Origin: Carallia brachiata
Taxonomy: Eukaryota > Streptophyta > Magnoliopsida > Malpighiales > Rhizophoraceae
Reading direction: 5' to 3'
Assembly (NCBI GenBank): GCA_021464245.1
Contig: JADCRB010000099.1
Location: 124,001 to 188,000, forward strand
Length of the DNA: 64,000 bases
The notes beneath the pieces are model-generated. The model was not told where the DNA came from. It searched no databases and saw nothing but the letters and a program-made list of their open reading frames with translations. The translations under genes and the position numbers were made by a program. Shown piece after piece: positions 12,442 to 24,872 of this stretch. The stretch's first letter is position 1. The number at the start of each line of letters is the position of its first letter.

Positions 12442-13441
12442 TTCTTTTTCCCTTTCCTTTCCTTTTCTTTCTTACTCTCTCTCTCTCGACTCCAAGGTCT
12501 ATACCTACACTACACTGTATCGCCGCCTCTGTTTGACGCACTGTTCTGTTCTCTTCTCCAACACCCCGGACCCTCTTCCGTTTCGCATTCCTCGCAATTA
12601 AGACTACTATATTATTAATTAATATTAACACAACACCTTTGGTTGGTTGATTTACGATAGGCAATCCCACCCTTGTCTTCAATCCCACTCCCCAAGTCCA
12701 ACTCAACTAATCAGACGGGACAAAACCCAAATAATAAGGGTAGAAAAAATAGAAGATAATTCATAAATAATCGCAATTTAAGAAATTGCAATAACAATTG
12801 CCTGGTGGGTATCCCCGATCCAAAAGCTATTCAGTTTTGTGGTCCGACATAGCATTACAGTTGCTGAGCTTTGTCAGGGCTAAGCAGGGCCAAAACAGCT
12901 GGCCAGTTGACTTATCACTTTTTTTTCATTTTTTACGGGGCCGCGTCCGCTACCACCACAAATTATGACATAGGCTCTCCCACCGAAGTGCAATCAAAGT
13001 CACCGTCCCAAGCCCTGGGCCTTTTCGATCACCCATTGACCCCGTCCAGGTAAGTCAGTTGAATTATCACTTCTTAATGTTTTACAGTTTCCCGGAAACT
13101 ATGCCCAACTCGCAACCACCTAGATTTGGATTTGGAAGGGTACCTCAAGTGTAAGTGAAGCCTAGCAAGCGTTTATTAATTTCAGAGACGCAGCATCGTA
13201 CAATGACAATACAGCTTCTTAATGCACATGTCAAAACACAAAAACCAATCATAATAAATCTACATATGCAAAATCAACTCTCCAATAAAAGACATTTTAT
13301 TCGACAGTTTACAAGCCACAAACATTCCTGATGTTCAAATTATATCTTATGACCAAAATACTGTTCTCTCTCAATGTTCCGCATGCAGCAGCTCAAAACT
13401 CCAAGTGATGTTCACTGACACACAGAAGTCGCATATTCTGC
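12442..13441. other. spacer between YrdC and TOM20 genes
   Basis: The first 150 bases upstream of the YrdC start are a pyrimidine-rich leader (plus-strand CT runs near 12450-12490). The rest is AT-rich spacer. Bases from about 13150 to 13441 are the probable 3' UTR of TOM20. No additional gene is seen. Confidence 0.4.
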
Positions 13442-16170
13442 TTATCTGGGAGGAGTGGCAGGCGGAGGCATCTGTGATTTTGCAAACCCAACCCAAGTGA
13501 CTATGCCAACAGCAAGAATGATCCATCCAAATATGTCATATTTGAGATCACTACTTTTCTTCTTCTTTGAACTCTGAGAAAAAGGTGGATAAGCAAATTG
13601 GTCAAATTTGATGAATGCATAGGTCATAAATCTATCTATAAGTGGAGTACATCAGCCAACTGCATTTTTGACCATCAAAAAACCAAGAAAAAAGAGAAGG
13701 AAAAAAAAGATAGGCATAGTAAAATTATTCAATGTGGAGCGGCCCCTTCTTTTTTTTTTTTTTACTCTGAGTTTTGCCTTCAAGCCAAACCGCTTGAAAG
13801 ATGTCAAATCTAGCACCATCAGCATAGAAGTCAGGTTTGTCAGCTAAACTGGCTTCTTAACCTCTAACTATTCCTTAAATTCTGGTCTGCAACTTTCTCC
13901 AAAACAAGTTACCAATGAGATGCTCATACAGTGTACAGTTCAATCAATGATACAACAATAACAAAACCACATGTATAAAGAGAGAGAGGCACAGAGAGAG
14001 AAAGGCAGAGAGAGAGAGAGAGAGAGAGAGCAAATGAAATACGGAATAAAAACCTTAGCAGTGGATGAAGTTGACGGTCCAGAAGTAGACGCACTCCCTA
14101 GTGACTGTTGAGCTAAACCATGCTTATGAATCTCCATATGCAATTCTGGAGCCTAAGCATTGGAAAAAACATTGAAGCATTCACTATACAGTATTGAAAC
14201 GAGATCCTAAACATAAACATAATCAACATTTGACCATTTCAAGATGTTACTATGCCCAGTAATTAACAACACCTCATTAGCCATACTCAGAGACCTCTCA
14301 AGACTATAGCTAATTATTTCTGTAGCTGCAAAATATCTAATTGAAACCTAAGCATAAGCAACTGAGCAAAATATGTGTACGAACCCACTGAGGGTTTTCT
14401 TAGCAATTAGCTAGGTGCAACCAGATTCCCAAATCTATTTCTCGATATAACTAGCCATAACTGCCTTGTCTACAGTGGTCATAATTGCCAAAAATGTTTG
14501 TCATAGCTTGAAGAAAAACTTAATGGTTTAAGCAGAAAAAAAAAAAAGCAAATAAAAAAGTCCACAAAAGACAAACTACTTTCAATTCAATCTCATCAAG
14601 AACTATGCACTAGTACATCGCACTCAAACAACCTGATTTAATTGAAGTAAAATACAAACTAAATATTCATAATAGGAAAAAGCAACAAACATACTCTTAA
14701 GGAAAATAAAGACATGTAAAAACAGCCAAACAGTATCAAGGATTACAGTTGAAATCCTAGTTCAAGTAACAGCTGCTTCCAAATTACTAGGAAAGTATAC
14801 GTACCGGTGGCGACGCAAAGGCAAAGTTTCCTATGCAGTCAGAACATTTTTATCTTAGTCTCATGAAAATGGTTTGAAATGAGAAGAAAAAGTTTTTGAA
14901 AATGGGAATATCGCCATTTGGCTAGATACATTACAGTCAGTCTCCAAGTCGGTTAGCTGGACATTCAACTGAAATGGAGTTTCCCTAAGATATCTCAAAA
15001 CTTTCATGAATAAAGATGGCAAAACAAAAAATCCAAACTGCAATGTCGAGCATGAGAACAGAAATCATTGGAAAAGAGCAATAATAGGACAAACCTTAGC
15101 AGCCACTTCTAATGACTTCTGATACAGTTCATTCCCTGGATCCTACAAGAAAGAAAAACTGTCTTTTCATGCATGTAAAATTCACACATGAGATACATTC
15201 AATAAAGCACGATGCCTATGTGAAGGGTTTTGCAAGAAAAGAGTACCTCGTCAACAGCTAGCTGAAAGTAGACGGTTGCTTTTTCAAAATATTCCCTAGC
15301 CTCTCCTTGATCGGGGGTCAGAAATGCATACGAAGTATGAGCATTTCCCAGGCACCAAATTGTCTCATGCTTCTTGGGCTCAACTAGTAATGCCTCCTCC
15401 AGCTTTGAAATGCCATCTGTGTAATTGAACTATGAGCCCACACCGATAAATTCATGATTCAGTAACCAATTAACCAAGAGAAAATCAAGCTTCTGGACGC
15501 TAGAAGAAAATGAGAACTGAGGTTTAGCGATTACATAAGGAGATTAAAAATGCACTGATAGATTTAAGTGTTCTATGACATAGGTAATGGAAAAGAAAAG
15601 GGAAAGAGCGGAGCGCACCTAAGATCATCTTCTTAGAATCAGGGACATTCTGAAACTGAGCCAACTCCAACAGAGCACCTCCCCACCTCGTCAGGTTCTG
15701 CCCCCATGGTAGTAAGCATCAAAACAGTTACATGGTTGTTGGTGAGAAATTAGAAAGACAAAAGCCCCAAAAGATAAATCTAACAAAAGACTTGGTTGGT
15801 TGTGTTGCTGAGAAATTAACCTGCTCAAAAGTCGCAATTTATATTTGCTAGGTTTACCAGGAGTACCCCCGCAAACAGATAACACAGAATGATAATTATG
15901 ACCAAAAAAAAAATGAAAGTAATTCGAGAGGGAGAGCAAAAAATAACGATATATAAAACTTGGATTGGATAACAAAAAAGAAGAAGAGAAGAAGAAGAAA
16001 AGGAGAAGAAACTAAAAAAAAAAAAAATTGAATAGAAAAGGAAGGGTTTCAAGGGGAGAAGAAAAAAATCAGACCTCGGCATCAAGTGGGTTAAGAGCGT
16101 AGGCAGCCTCGGCGGTTTTGCGAGCATGCTCGAAGAACAACAGCCTGTCGAACTCACTTGGCATTTCCAT
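13442..16170 (-). CDS. TOM20: mitochondrial import receptor subunit TOM20, 6 exons
   Basis: Exons (minus): 16170-16075, 15697-15619, 15416-15247, 15142-15095, 14152-14054, 13573-13442; 624 nt, 207 aa. The start [20 protein letters not shown] and the block [20 protein letters not shown] are hallmarks of plant TOM20. The middle forms TPR-like helices ([39 protein letters not shown]). A Ser-rich linker, a KKKK patch and a single C-terminal membrane anchor ([19 protein letters not shown]) follow, ending in a Pro-rich tail. Plant TOM20 is tail-anchored in the outer mitochondrial membrane with its receptor domain in the cytosol, where it binds presequences. All splice sites are GT-AG and the frame is intact. 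Length agrees with plant homologues (about 200 aa). Confidence 0.95.
14008..14030. repeat. (AG)n microsatellite in TOM20 intron
   Basis: A run of about eleven AG units lies just downstream of TOM20 exon 5, inside the intron on the minus strand. Confidence 0.8.
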
Positions 16171-17310
16171 CCCTTATCCTCCCCCTCAATTATCTGTTCT
16201 CTGTCTGCCGCACACACACACCCTTCATTCACCGTTCGTATTTGTTAATTTTAGAATTATTCCTTTCGTTTACTTGGGAAATACAAATTTAGATACAGTT
16301 GCAACACAAGTATCTCTCTTCTCACATAGCCTCTCTCCCTATTTATGCTAATCTTTCTGCGGGCTGAGGAACTGAGGGTTGGAAAGGGGTTTGTTGGATA
16401 TAACCCTAATTAATGACGGTGAATTCTCCACTCACTCGGAACTAGTTTTTTTGTTTTGTTTTTTTTTTTATAAGAAAAAAATTATTGATTCACTGAAAAG
16501 AGTTTCTTCGTCACATCCTAATCCCATCCCAGTAAATTTTTTTTAAAAAATATTTTTTAACTAACAATTAAGTAATTTTGGATACTTTCTTAACCGACAA
16601 ATGAATTGGATAAAAATATTTTTTTAATTTTATCTGATACGTCATATATTATACTTAAAAATAATATATTTTAAATTATTTATTATATATTTTATTTGAC
16701 ATATTATATAATAATAATTATTTAAAATAACAGTCAAATTAAACGGTGCCATTTATTTTTATTACTCTTTTCGGTGACATTTCGGTCAACTCAGAATTTA
16801 TGAGAGCTGGCAACTTCATTCGGATCGGATCCGACAGTAGTTCTAATAAAATTTCGGTATCAATGACATATTTATTTGGTAAATAAGTATTGATTATGCA
16901 TATTTGTTTCCCTTATTGAAAAAAATTAATTGATTATTATAGCAAAAAATCAGTAAGTTTTGTCCTTTATTTGTTAATCGTGTATTGGGCTCGGTCCTTA
17001 AGTCCAATAACAAATCGGTTAAATTTAGAGAACTTCCTTCAAAAAAAAAAAAAAACCAAAACAAAAACAAAGCCCAACAACAATCTTACTGAACTTCAAC
17101 TTACTTTCTGTCCAGAGAAATGGAATGAGAAATTTAAGAGCTGTTTAGATACATTATCAGTTTTTTATTGTTATTGTTTACTTTTTTATTTTTATTTTTT
17201 ATTTTTACTGTTTGTTAAATTTACGTGCCTATTGATTTTAATTTTTTTTAATAACATTATTTTTTTCAACACCAAAAACATTTATTATAAAGGGGTATAT
17301 TTTTTAAGAA
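16171..17310. other. AT-rich spacer upstream of TOM20
   Basis: Bases 16171-16400 are the TOM20 leader and proximal promoter. Beyond that the sequence is very AT-rich with homopolymer runs (T near 16450, A near 17041) and no supported gene. Confidence 0.4.
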
Positions 17311-17817
17311 GTGCTACCAAAAGCAGCCAGGAAAAACAAGAAGAAGAGCAAACAACTGCAGGCAGCAAGTGCAAGTACATCACCAAATAAGAAGACACCC
17401 ACGAAGTCAAATCAAGAGAAGAAGAAGAATATGAAAGCAAACAGCAAAGACAACAGCAAGAAGGTTAGAAATGGCAAGGTCAGTGAACCCAAGATGTTGA
17501 TAATTCCATCTTTGAGCGGTGACTGGCAGGAAGTACAAGAATGTGGAGGAGAAGAAGAAGAACAAGAAAAAGGGAGCAAAAATCGAAACGCCAAGAACTC
17601 TAAATGTCAGAAAAGGAATAACATAAAAGAGACAGAAGAAGATGAAAATGAGGAAGAAGGCAAAGATGGGACAATGTACGAAACGGATGGCGGCACTCCG
17701 AGGGCAACAGATTGGAGGTCGCTGCGACCACAGCAGATCAATAGTAAAGCTTGGAAAATGCAGATCGAAGAACTCAGAGGAGAGAACTTTGAACAAGCTG
17801 ATGATGGTAAAACTTAA
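17311..17817 (+). CDS. Lys/Glu/Asn-rich orphan frame
   Basis: An open frame of 168 codons, highly charged: Lys/Ser/Asn-rich in the first half (repeated KK, NKK, SKK), then acidic runs (GEEEEQEK, ETEEDENEEEG), then a less biased end (SLRPQQINSKAWKMQIEELRGENF). The frame opens with GTG; the first ATG is at 17431 and leaves 128 aa. A splice acceptor near 17310 could feed it from an upstream exon, but none was identified. I do not recognise a family. Purine-rich DNA stays open easily, so this may be non-coding. The WKMQIEELRGENF end, which is not low complexity, is the main reason to keep it. It could also be a remnant of a larger gene. Confidence 0.3.
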   Translation: MLPKAARKNKKKSKQLQAASASTSPNKKTPTKSNQEKKKNMKANSKDNSKKVRNGKVSEPKMLIIPSLSGDWQEVQECGGEEEEQEKGSKNRNAKNSKCQKRNNIKETEEDENEEEGKDGTMYETDGGTPRATDWRSLRPQQINSKAWKMQIEELRGENFEQADDGKT

Positions 17818-18552
17818 ACTGATCAAGCATAAATGAGAAGAAATCAGGGGAAAGAGGAGAAGAGATGGTGGCAACAGCTTGGCATCAAGAGAGCATATAG
17901 GTAAATAAAAAGAAAGCCACTTTTTTCTACTTTATTCGTTTCCGTTTTTCTTTTTAAAAGCGCTTTAGACTTTAAAAAAAAAAAACTGAAATGCAAATTA
18001 GCTCGTTCACTGCTTTGATTTCTTTTTTTTTTTTTTCGGTCAACAAAATCAGAAACTAAGAATGAGGCTCCATAATCCCATACAGAGAATTACAACTGTG
18101 CACAAGAAAAGTACTAAATTATAAGGAGCAAAACCACACCGATCGCTTCATTAATATTGATTTTACGCCACCTTTACATTTTAAGTGACCAATCTCACCG
18201 ACTATTAATTCGATCAATATTTTTTTACTCATTTATGAAACAAAATAAGTTAATCATTGTTAATTAACTTTACAAAAGGTGTTGAAAAATATATTTTATA
18301 TAGAAATTAACAATTTGAAACATTGATATTTTGTTTAAGCTCATTTTATGTTAAATAACTCATTAAAATTAAAAGAAATAACAAATATTAATCGTGGGAA
18401 TTTGCGTATATAATTAAAAAGTTTAGACTAGGACATACGAAGTAATAAAAAAGTTTCGTTATATGCATTGCGCTGTAGCTTTTTAAGAAATAAACATAAC
18501 GTAATTCTCGTGATCCTCCTTGGGGCGCTATGGTGCTTCTTGAGGATATCAG
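17818..18552. other. AT-rich spacer with poly-T boundary
   Basis: The spacer has a T-run ending at about 18036, followed by CGGTCAAC and moderately GC sequence, which looks like the reversed tail of a truncated A-tailed retroposon. No target-site duplication was found and no gene is seen. Confidence 0.35.
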
Positions 18553-19188
18553 CAGTGGCGGAGCCACATTGAGCATTGTGGGAGCAATTGCCCCCACTAA
18601 GAAAAAAATTTCATATAATATAGATGAAATTTGAAGTATTGCCCCACTCAACAAAATTTTTTGCCCCTACTCAAATTAAAAATTATTAGATTGACACAAA
18701 AGATTTCAAATAATTGTTGAAAAGTTATACATAATTTAAACGAATTAGTTCTTATCTTTTAATTTGAAATAAATATCGTATAATAATAGTTGATGTGTAT
18801 CGTATTTGGAATCCAGTTACTTTTATTTGACGATGCAATAAAATTTAAAGCATATAAATTAAACATATTTTTTAATTGATGTACATACTTTTCTGAATAT
18901 AAGTGTATTTCTTCATTAGTTATAATTCTAAATATATGTATGAATAATTATATCTTAATTTCACCTATATTTTTAAAAATTTTCTTATATTAAAAATGAC
19001 TAATGTATATGTAATTTTTTCAATTTCACATGTATGTGTAATTTTCTCCTTATTTCTTATATCATAAAAAAAATTATAAAAACTACCGTTCATAATTTTT
19101 ACTCTTATTTTAATTTTATTATATTTTAATAATTTTTAGTTACGTATAAATTTGCCTCTACTGACCGGAATCTCTGGCTCTGCCGCTG
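18553..19188. mobile_element. non-autonomous hAT-type transposon
   Basis: The 636-bp element has imperfect terminal inverted repeats: CAGTGGCGGAGCCA at the left and its near-complement at the right (TGGCTCTGCCGCTG; two mismatches). It is flanked on both sides by the identical 8-bp target-site duplication GATATCAG (18545-18552 and 19189-19196). An 8-bp duplication and CAG-starting termini are features of hAT elements. The interior is AT-rich and has no transposase frame, so it must have been moved in trans. Confidence 0.88.
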
Positions 19189-20119
19189 GATATCAGTAGG
19201 GATAGTCATGTTACTTACTAATTTTTTTTTAACTAAAATATGCTCATGATTTTGTTTAGTACAAAATTATTATTTTATTTTATTTTAATTAAATTTTACT
19301 TATTATATAATATAAAATTATAAATAATAATATTTATTAAAAAAAAGATTAAAATTAAAAATTTCTCAATATAATTAAATAAATACCATTTTCGACTTGC
19401 TATATTTTGCGTTACAAACGTTTGTCTTCTTTTCTCCGGCCGTGCCATGCCATGCCAATTTGTAAGGGAGAAAAGGATTTAGACTGAATGGAGCAGGTGA
19501 GCTCACTCCAAATTGATTCGATTTTCCAGCTAATCTTTAGACGGTGGATGGGATTTTACATCACCAAATTTTTAGTCTGTTTGAGTTGAGGGGAAAAATG
19601 TTAAAAAGAAAAAAAATGAGAAAGGGGTCGTAAAAAAAATAAATTGTTTGAAAAAGTGTAAAAAATATATAGAATGAAAGCGTAGAAAAAAAATAGTAAT
19701 TTGGGAGAAAAAAAGTAGTGAAAAAAATAAGTTATTTATAATTGGAGAAAGTTGTGAGAAAGAAAGTATAGATAAAGAAAAATGAATAGTAATTTACAAG
19801 AGAAAAAGTAATAAAAAAATAAATTATTTGAATAAGTGGATAAAGTATAGAAAAAAAAGTATAAAGAAAAAATGATGAAAAATTAATAAGTAATAATTAG
19901 AATTTTAATTCTTTATGGGATGCAAATTCGCGTTGAAGAAAGGAATTATAAATGGATTAATAATAAATATTTTAAAAATTGTATTATAAAATATTTTAAA
20001 ATATATAATTATAAAAAAATTATTAATTTTTTAATTTATAATATTTAAAAATTAATTATTTTTTTATAATTATATATTTTAAGATATAAAAAATTTTAAA
20101 ATATTTATCATCACTGTTA
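19189..20119. repeat. degenerate purine-rich repeats and AT palindrome
   Basis: Bases about 19580-19910 contain diverged copies of a unit (AAATAAATTATTTGAA...GTAATTTA...AGAAAAAGT) closely related to the unit inside the adjacent Tourist-like element, suggesting an older relative of it. Bases about 19955-20110 form a long AT-rich inverted repeat (AATATTTTAAAA arms). No gene is seen. Confidence 0.5.
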
Positions 20120-20493
20120 GGGTGTGTTTGGAGTGAGAGGAATAGTGGAGAAAGGAGGGGAAAGAGAAAAAAAGTTGAGAGAAAATAAAATTATTTGGAA
20201 TAGTGGAAAAAAATGGAGAGAAATGAAGTATGGTAAAAGAAAAAGTAAATAGTAATTTATAAGAAAAAGTGATGAAGAAAATAAAATTGTTCGAAGTGGT
20301 ATAAAAAGTTAAGAGAAAAGAAATATGATGAAAGAAAAAGTGAATAATAATTTGTGAGAGAAAAGTGAAGAGAAAATAAAATTATTTAGAATAATATAAA
20401 AAGTGAGGAGAAAAAAATGTGAAAGAAAAATAAATGATAATAATTATACTTTTCTTTCCTTTCTCTCCTTTTTCTCGCACAACAAACAAGCCC
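20120..20493. mobile_element. Tourist-like (PIF/Harbinger) MITE with internal 96-bp repeats
   Basis: The 374-bp element begins GGGTGTGTTTG and ends CAAACAAGCCC, an imperfect terminal inverted repeat (9 of 11). It is flanked by TTA at 20117-20119 and 20494-20496, the target preferred by PIF/Harbinger elements. Inside, a unit starting GAAAATAAAATT recurs at 20181, 20277 and 20372, a period of 95-96 bp. No coding capacity. Confidence 0.75.
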
Positions 20494-20496
20494 TTA

Positions 20497-22062
20497 ACTA
20501 TGTGACTATACAAGGACAATATTGCCCCACGTTCTATCAGGTTCCATCCAGTGAGAAATAGATTGTTCCTTTTTTTAAGTACAAGGATTCTTCCTCCAGA
20601 TACCGAGTACGATGTAAATCAATAAGAAATGAGTTTTTTTAATTTTTTAAATTATAAAAATTCATAGGGCTCAAGCTATTAAACTTTTTAGGCTTTTTTT
20701 TATACACAAATTTATTTATTATAAATATAATTTATATGTTATTTTTAAAAGAATATAATTAATTTTATATTATTATTATATTATCATTATTATTATTATT
20801 GTGTAGACATTGTACATAGTTGGCAGTCGTCGTTGGGTCGACGTGGTGGGGACAGACGGGACTGGATTTGTATGAATCGCACCGCACACGAAGGCGCGTG
20901 TGTTGACTGTAACGTAAATGCCTATTTTTTATATCATAAAAAATAAACAGTGGTCCGGACAACAAAACTTAAGGGTACTTTCGGAATATCGTTGCCGACA
21001 ATTACAAATATTTTTAAAATAAAAAAATTGGAAATCCTTCTTTTTCACTCTCTCTCTTTCTCTCGCGCACTCATTTTCTATTTCTGGCAACTGGATCCCC
21101 AAATCTAGGCTGCGCTAGGGTTCTTACTAATCGGTCGAGTGTGGATTCACATCTTCCAGAGCTAAGCTTCAATCTGATCTCTTCATATATTAGACTGGTA
21201 ATTTCACTACTACTTACACTTATTCACACTTATTTATATTTTCTCTTCTACTTCTTCAAGGTTTTGGTTTCTACATGAGGCGCTTTCTAATTTTTGGATG
21301 GAATAATTGGGATAGTTGCTTGCTTCTTTTCTTTCTATTTATTTCAATTTGGGTAATGCTGGTTAGTTTTGACTTTGAGCTAGTTGCTGTTTTATTTTAT
21401 TTTATCTTTTTTTTTTCAAATTAAGACTATTTGTTAGACACTCGGTTTTTCATTTTTACTCCATGATCTCTCTCTGTTTTTTTTTTCCCTTTTTTCTCTT
21501 GGTTTAGGACTTTTGGGAGGGTGGCCGGGGAGCCTTTACATTTATTTCTGCTGGAGATCGGGAAATTAATTATCAGTTCTTTTCGTCTGTTACCGAATAT
21601 AGTTTCTGTCTTCTCTCCGTGGCACCAACCAGCACACGAGTGCATTTTTGTTTTGGCGTTCTCGTGTGGTTTATCTTGGCTTTCCTATTACCGTTGGCCG
21701 CTTTTTGTTGTCTTATAGAATGGGATTGAGTATTAGTTGAAATAGGTTTTTCTTTCAGTGAGTGTTATTATTGATCCGACATTTGTTCTCTCTTTTGATG
21801 AATGTCTTGCTAGCCGAACACTCTGATTCATTTGTTACCATTGGATTGACTATCTCTGTCAAATTGACTCTAGATGTTGTCACTTTCTTAACTGATTGAA
21901 TAGCTTCCTGGTCCTCTTTGATGATGCAATCAGCTTATTGCTTCATCTAGACTAGTGCATTTATGCTTCTGTCTTTTATCATCACCTTGACCATGTCCTG
22001 CTTCTTCTGCTCTGGACTGATCCTTCATCTACCTTGTTTGCTACCCCCTCAGGAGTTGTAGG
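20497..22062 (+). promoter_or_regulatory. promoter and leader of the DCD gene, with 5'-UTR intron
   Basis: The sequence is AT-rich to about 21030, then has a CT-rich patch (21047-21066) typical of plant core promoters. A leader intron is inferred from donor CTG|GTAATT at 21198 and acceptor CTCAG at 22052, just ten bases before the ATG; the intron is T-rich throughout. No other gene is supported here. The transcription start was not located. Confidence 0.5.
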
Positions 22063-23661
22063 ATGGAGAACATGCATAGCTTTTGGCAGTTGGGTGATGA
22101 ACTTCGAGGGCATTCAAAAGTCTCAGAGGATCACAAATGGCTAATGGCTGCTTCCAGATTGGCTGAGCAGACTAGGTCAAAGGGTGAACGCGTGAATAAC
22201 CTTGATGTTAAAAAGGGCATGGTGGAAGTTAGGCCAAGGGATAAAATTGGATTCCAGGAAGATAATAAATTTGAGAGCCTTAACTTTAATATGTTGACCT
22301 TGGACTCCAAGATTACAGAAAATATGAGCAAAGATTCCTTCAGGAATGCTGCTTACAATTTGAATGCAGTGTATCAGAAGAACAACATTAACAGCTTTGG
22401 AAATCTGACTGGCAGCAAGTACAATGGCAACCTTCAAAATAGCAAGGAGCCCAATAACAACAGCACAAACAGCAGTAACAACAATGACAGCAACAATCCA
22501 AACAATGCAGTTGATAAAAGGTTCAAGACTTTGCCTGCAACAGAGACACTCCCACGCAATGAAGCTCTTGGGGGATACATATTTGTCTGTAACAACGATA
22601 CCATGCAGGAAGATCTAAAACGGCAGCTGTTTGGTATTAGCCACTTTCTTCTTTCTCTATTTCTTTTTACCCCCTTCCCCCTTTTTTTTTTTGGCTGAGG
22701 ACTACTAGAGGCATTTACATGTTGAATATTTGTGTGACAGGTAATCTGATATTCTTTATTTCCTTTATTTTTACTGATTAATTCTACCCGTTTGATAGGT
22801 TTGCCACCGAGATACAGGGATTCTGTTCGGGCTATAACTCCTGGATTGCCTCTTTTTCTCTATAACTACACCACCCACCAATTGCATGGTATTTTTGAGG
22901 TTCGTTTTCCAAACGTCATCCTTATTTGACTTTTTTTTTTGTTTCCTCTATTGTACTTTTTGGGGCATCCTTTCCTGATAGCCGTGTACTTTTTTGAGAT
23001 CTTTTAACTGATAGCCAGGTATTTTAGTTCAAAATAGTCAGATTTATGTCACTGAAATACATCTGTAATGCGGCTGTGATATTTATCATTCGGAAGTTCT
23101 CTCTTTCGTCAGTTCATGCAATAATCAAACCTTACACTCTACTGATTTGTTGTTTGTGTAGAAAAGTCAATTCTTCCGAAATTTTTGTTGTACTTGTGCA
23201 GGCATCAAGTTTTGGTGGTTCTAACATTGACCCAACTGCTTGGGAAGACAAAAAATGTAAAGGCGAATCGAGGTTTCCTGCTCAGGTCAATGTTGGATTT
23301 AGGATCTGCGAAATTTAATTTGATACGCAATGTTGATTTATCCATTTTCATCATTTAAATCCTTTTTCATACTTAATGAACAGGTCAGGATCCGTGTTAG
23401 AAAACTGTGCAAGCCATTGGAAGAAGATGCTTTTAGGCCTGTCTTGCATCACTATGATGGCCCTAAGTTTCGTCTTGAACTTTCAGTTCCTGAGGTATGA
23501 TCAATTACCGACTTCGATTTCTAATTTCTCTTATTTGGGTGCATCCCTTGATGAGAATGAATATGTAATTCAACTGAACAACTATTTTCTTGTTGAGAGT
23601 GCTGCAGACACTGGACCTGTTGGACCTTTGTGAACAGGCGGGCTTTTCAGCTTCAGCTTAA
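22063..23661 (+). CDS. N-rich protein with DCD domain, 5 exons
   Basis: Exons: 22063-22633, 22799-22899, 23202-23285, 23384-23494, 23608-23661; 921 nt, 306 aa, phases consistent. The N-terminus MHSFWQLGDELRGHSK and HKWLMAASRLAEQ is the conserved start of plant NRP-type proteins. An Asn-rich stretch follows (about residues 125-150). The DCD (Development and Cell Death) domain runs from about residue 168: GGYIFVCNNDTMQEDLKRQL, LPPRYRDSVRAITPGLPLFL, LHGIFEASSFGGSNIDPTAW, and RFPAQVRIRVRKLCKPLEED to the end. DCD proteins are plant-specific; soybean NRPs take part in ER-stress and osmotic-stress cell-death signalling. The same type lies at At3g27090 (from memory). The exact role of this copy is inferred only from family. 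No frame defect. Confidence 0.93.
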
Positions 23662-24872
23662 GTAGGCTTTTGGGTGCATGTTAGCTGCCTGCTTCTCACA
23701 GATTCTCCATTGAGCGCAAGCCTGGGGTTTCAAGTCTGGTCAGATGAATTTCCTTGAGAAAAGTAGGAATGGTGTGTGAGCCAGCGGAATAAATATATTA
23801 TGTATTGTGGAGATACCTTGCTGTTATGCTTTGTAGTGTGATACACTAAACATACAAGACTTGTGCAACTTATGAAAGAGTCGTATGCCTGTGTGCAATG
23901 GTAATGCTCTTGAAGTGTGAGGCGGTGATTTGTGTTTGTTTTCCGCACCTGAACTAAACGTGAAAGGTTTTCTTTCGTGTCTTGTTGATCACCCTTCGGA
24001 GTTCCATTCCTTGTGTAGCGTCTGCCTTCCTCTAGGCCACCGTTGATTAATTGCTCGATATGAAAGAGTCTAGGCCTGTATAGCAATTAAGTTCCATTCC
24101 TTGTGCAACTTATGAAAGAGTCTAGGCCTGTATAGCACGATATGGCTTCTGGGAGGTTGATTAATTGCTCGATTTTACTGGGAATTCAACACACAGAATG
24201 AAATTCACAATTAGCAAGCACCGACTGAAACCTTAAGAGACTTATCGGAAGGAGAATAAGGATGGGGTTATAAATTTTGAATCTTTTCCTTTTTTGGGCT
24301 GGGGGAGGTATTCAAGAAAACATCCACGATACCAACGATCCAGCAATCCAAAGATGGAAAGAAGAAGAACGAGAGGCAGATGTTCGTGGGCCGGGATTTT
24401 GTCGTTCTGGTTCAGGGCATACTATCACATCGCAATCGCATCGAATCTTGTGGGGGTTTTGGGGGGGCGGGGGCCGGGGGGGCCGCGTTGGGCTGGGCTG
24501 GGACGCCTCAGAAGGGGGAAATTGCGTTGCGGTGCTTTCCGTAACGTAACTGCGCTCGAAGGCTACACTGCGTTAGATCTACATATGCTTGTGGCTACTG
24601 TTGGTTTGTGAAATTAAAAGTTAGACCGCTCGGTCTTCCTAATTACGCTAAGCCCGTCAGAAATATCAAAATATCAATCAATTAGCGGGACGCAACTGTC
24701 AAATGTTTGTTTGTGTGACCCTCCTTAACTTCAACGTCATAATATATAGAAATACCAACCAACGAACGACGAAGCGTAGAAAGAATCAGGAAGAAGTAAT
24801 TCAATTATCTCTAGTCGGTCTCACTCTCTGTCTCTCTGTTCCTCAGTTTCCGATTGCTTAAATTAATTAGGA
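23662..24872. other. DCD 3' flank with local duplications and a G-rich tract
   Basis: The 3' UTR and flank of the DCD gene hold several short direct duplications (see findings). A G-rich tract at 24451-24484 and a GC-rich patch follow. The last 150 bases are the leader of the M48 peptidase gene, with CT repeats near 24815-24840. No gene is supported. Confidence 0.45.

Noticed and set aside
12182..12706. Frame extending upstream of the YrdC ATG
   Set aside because: It lies in another phase and includes the leader; the ATG at 12441 continues in phase to the second exon.
24277..24611. Overlapping Gly/Arg-rich frames
   Set aside because: They follow from the G-run at 24451-24484; no family match.
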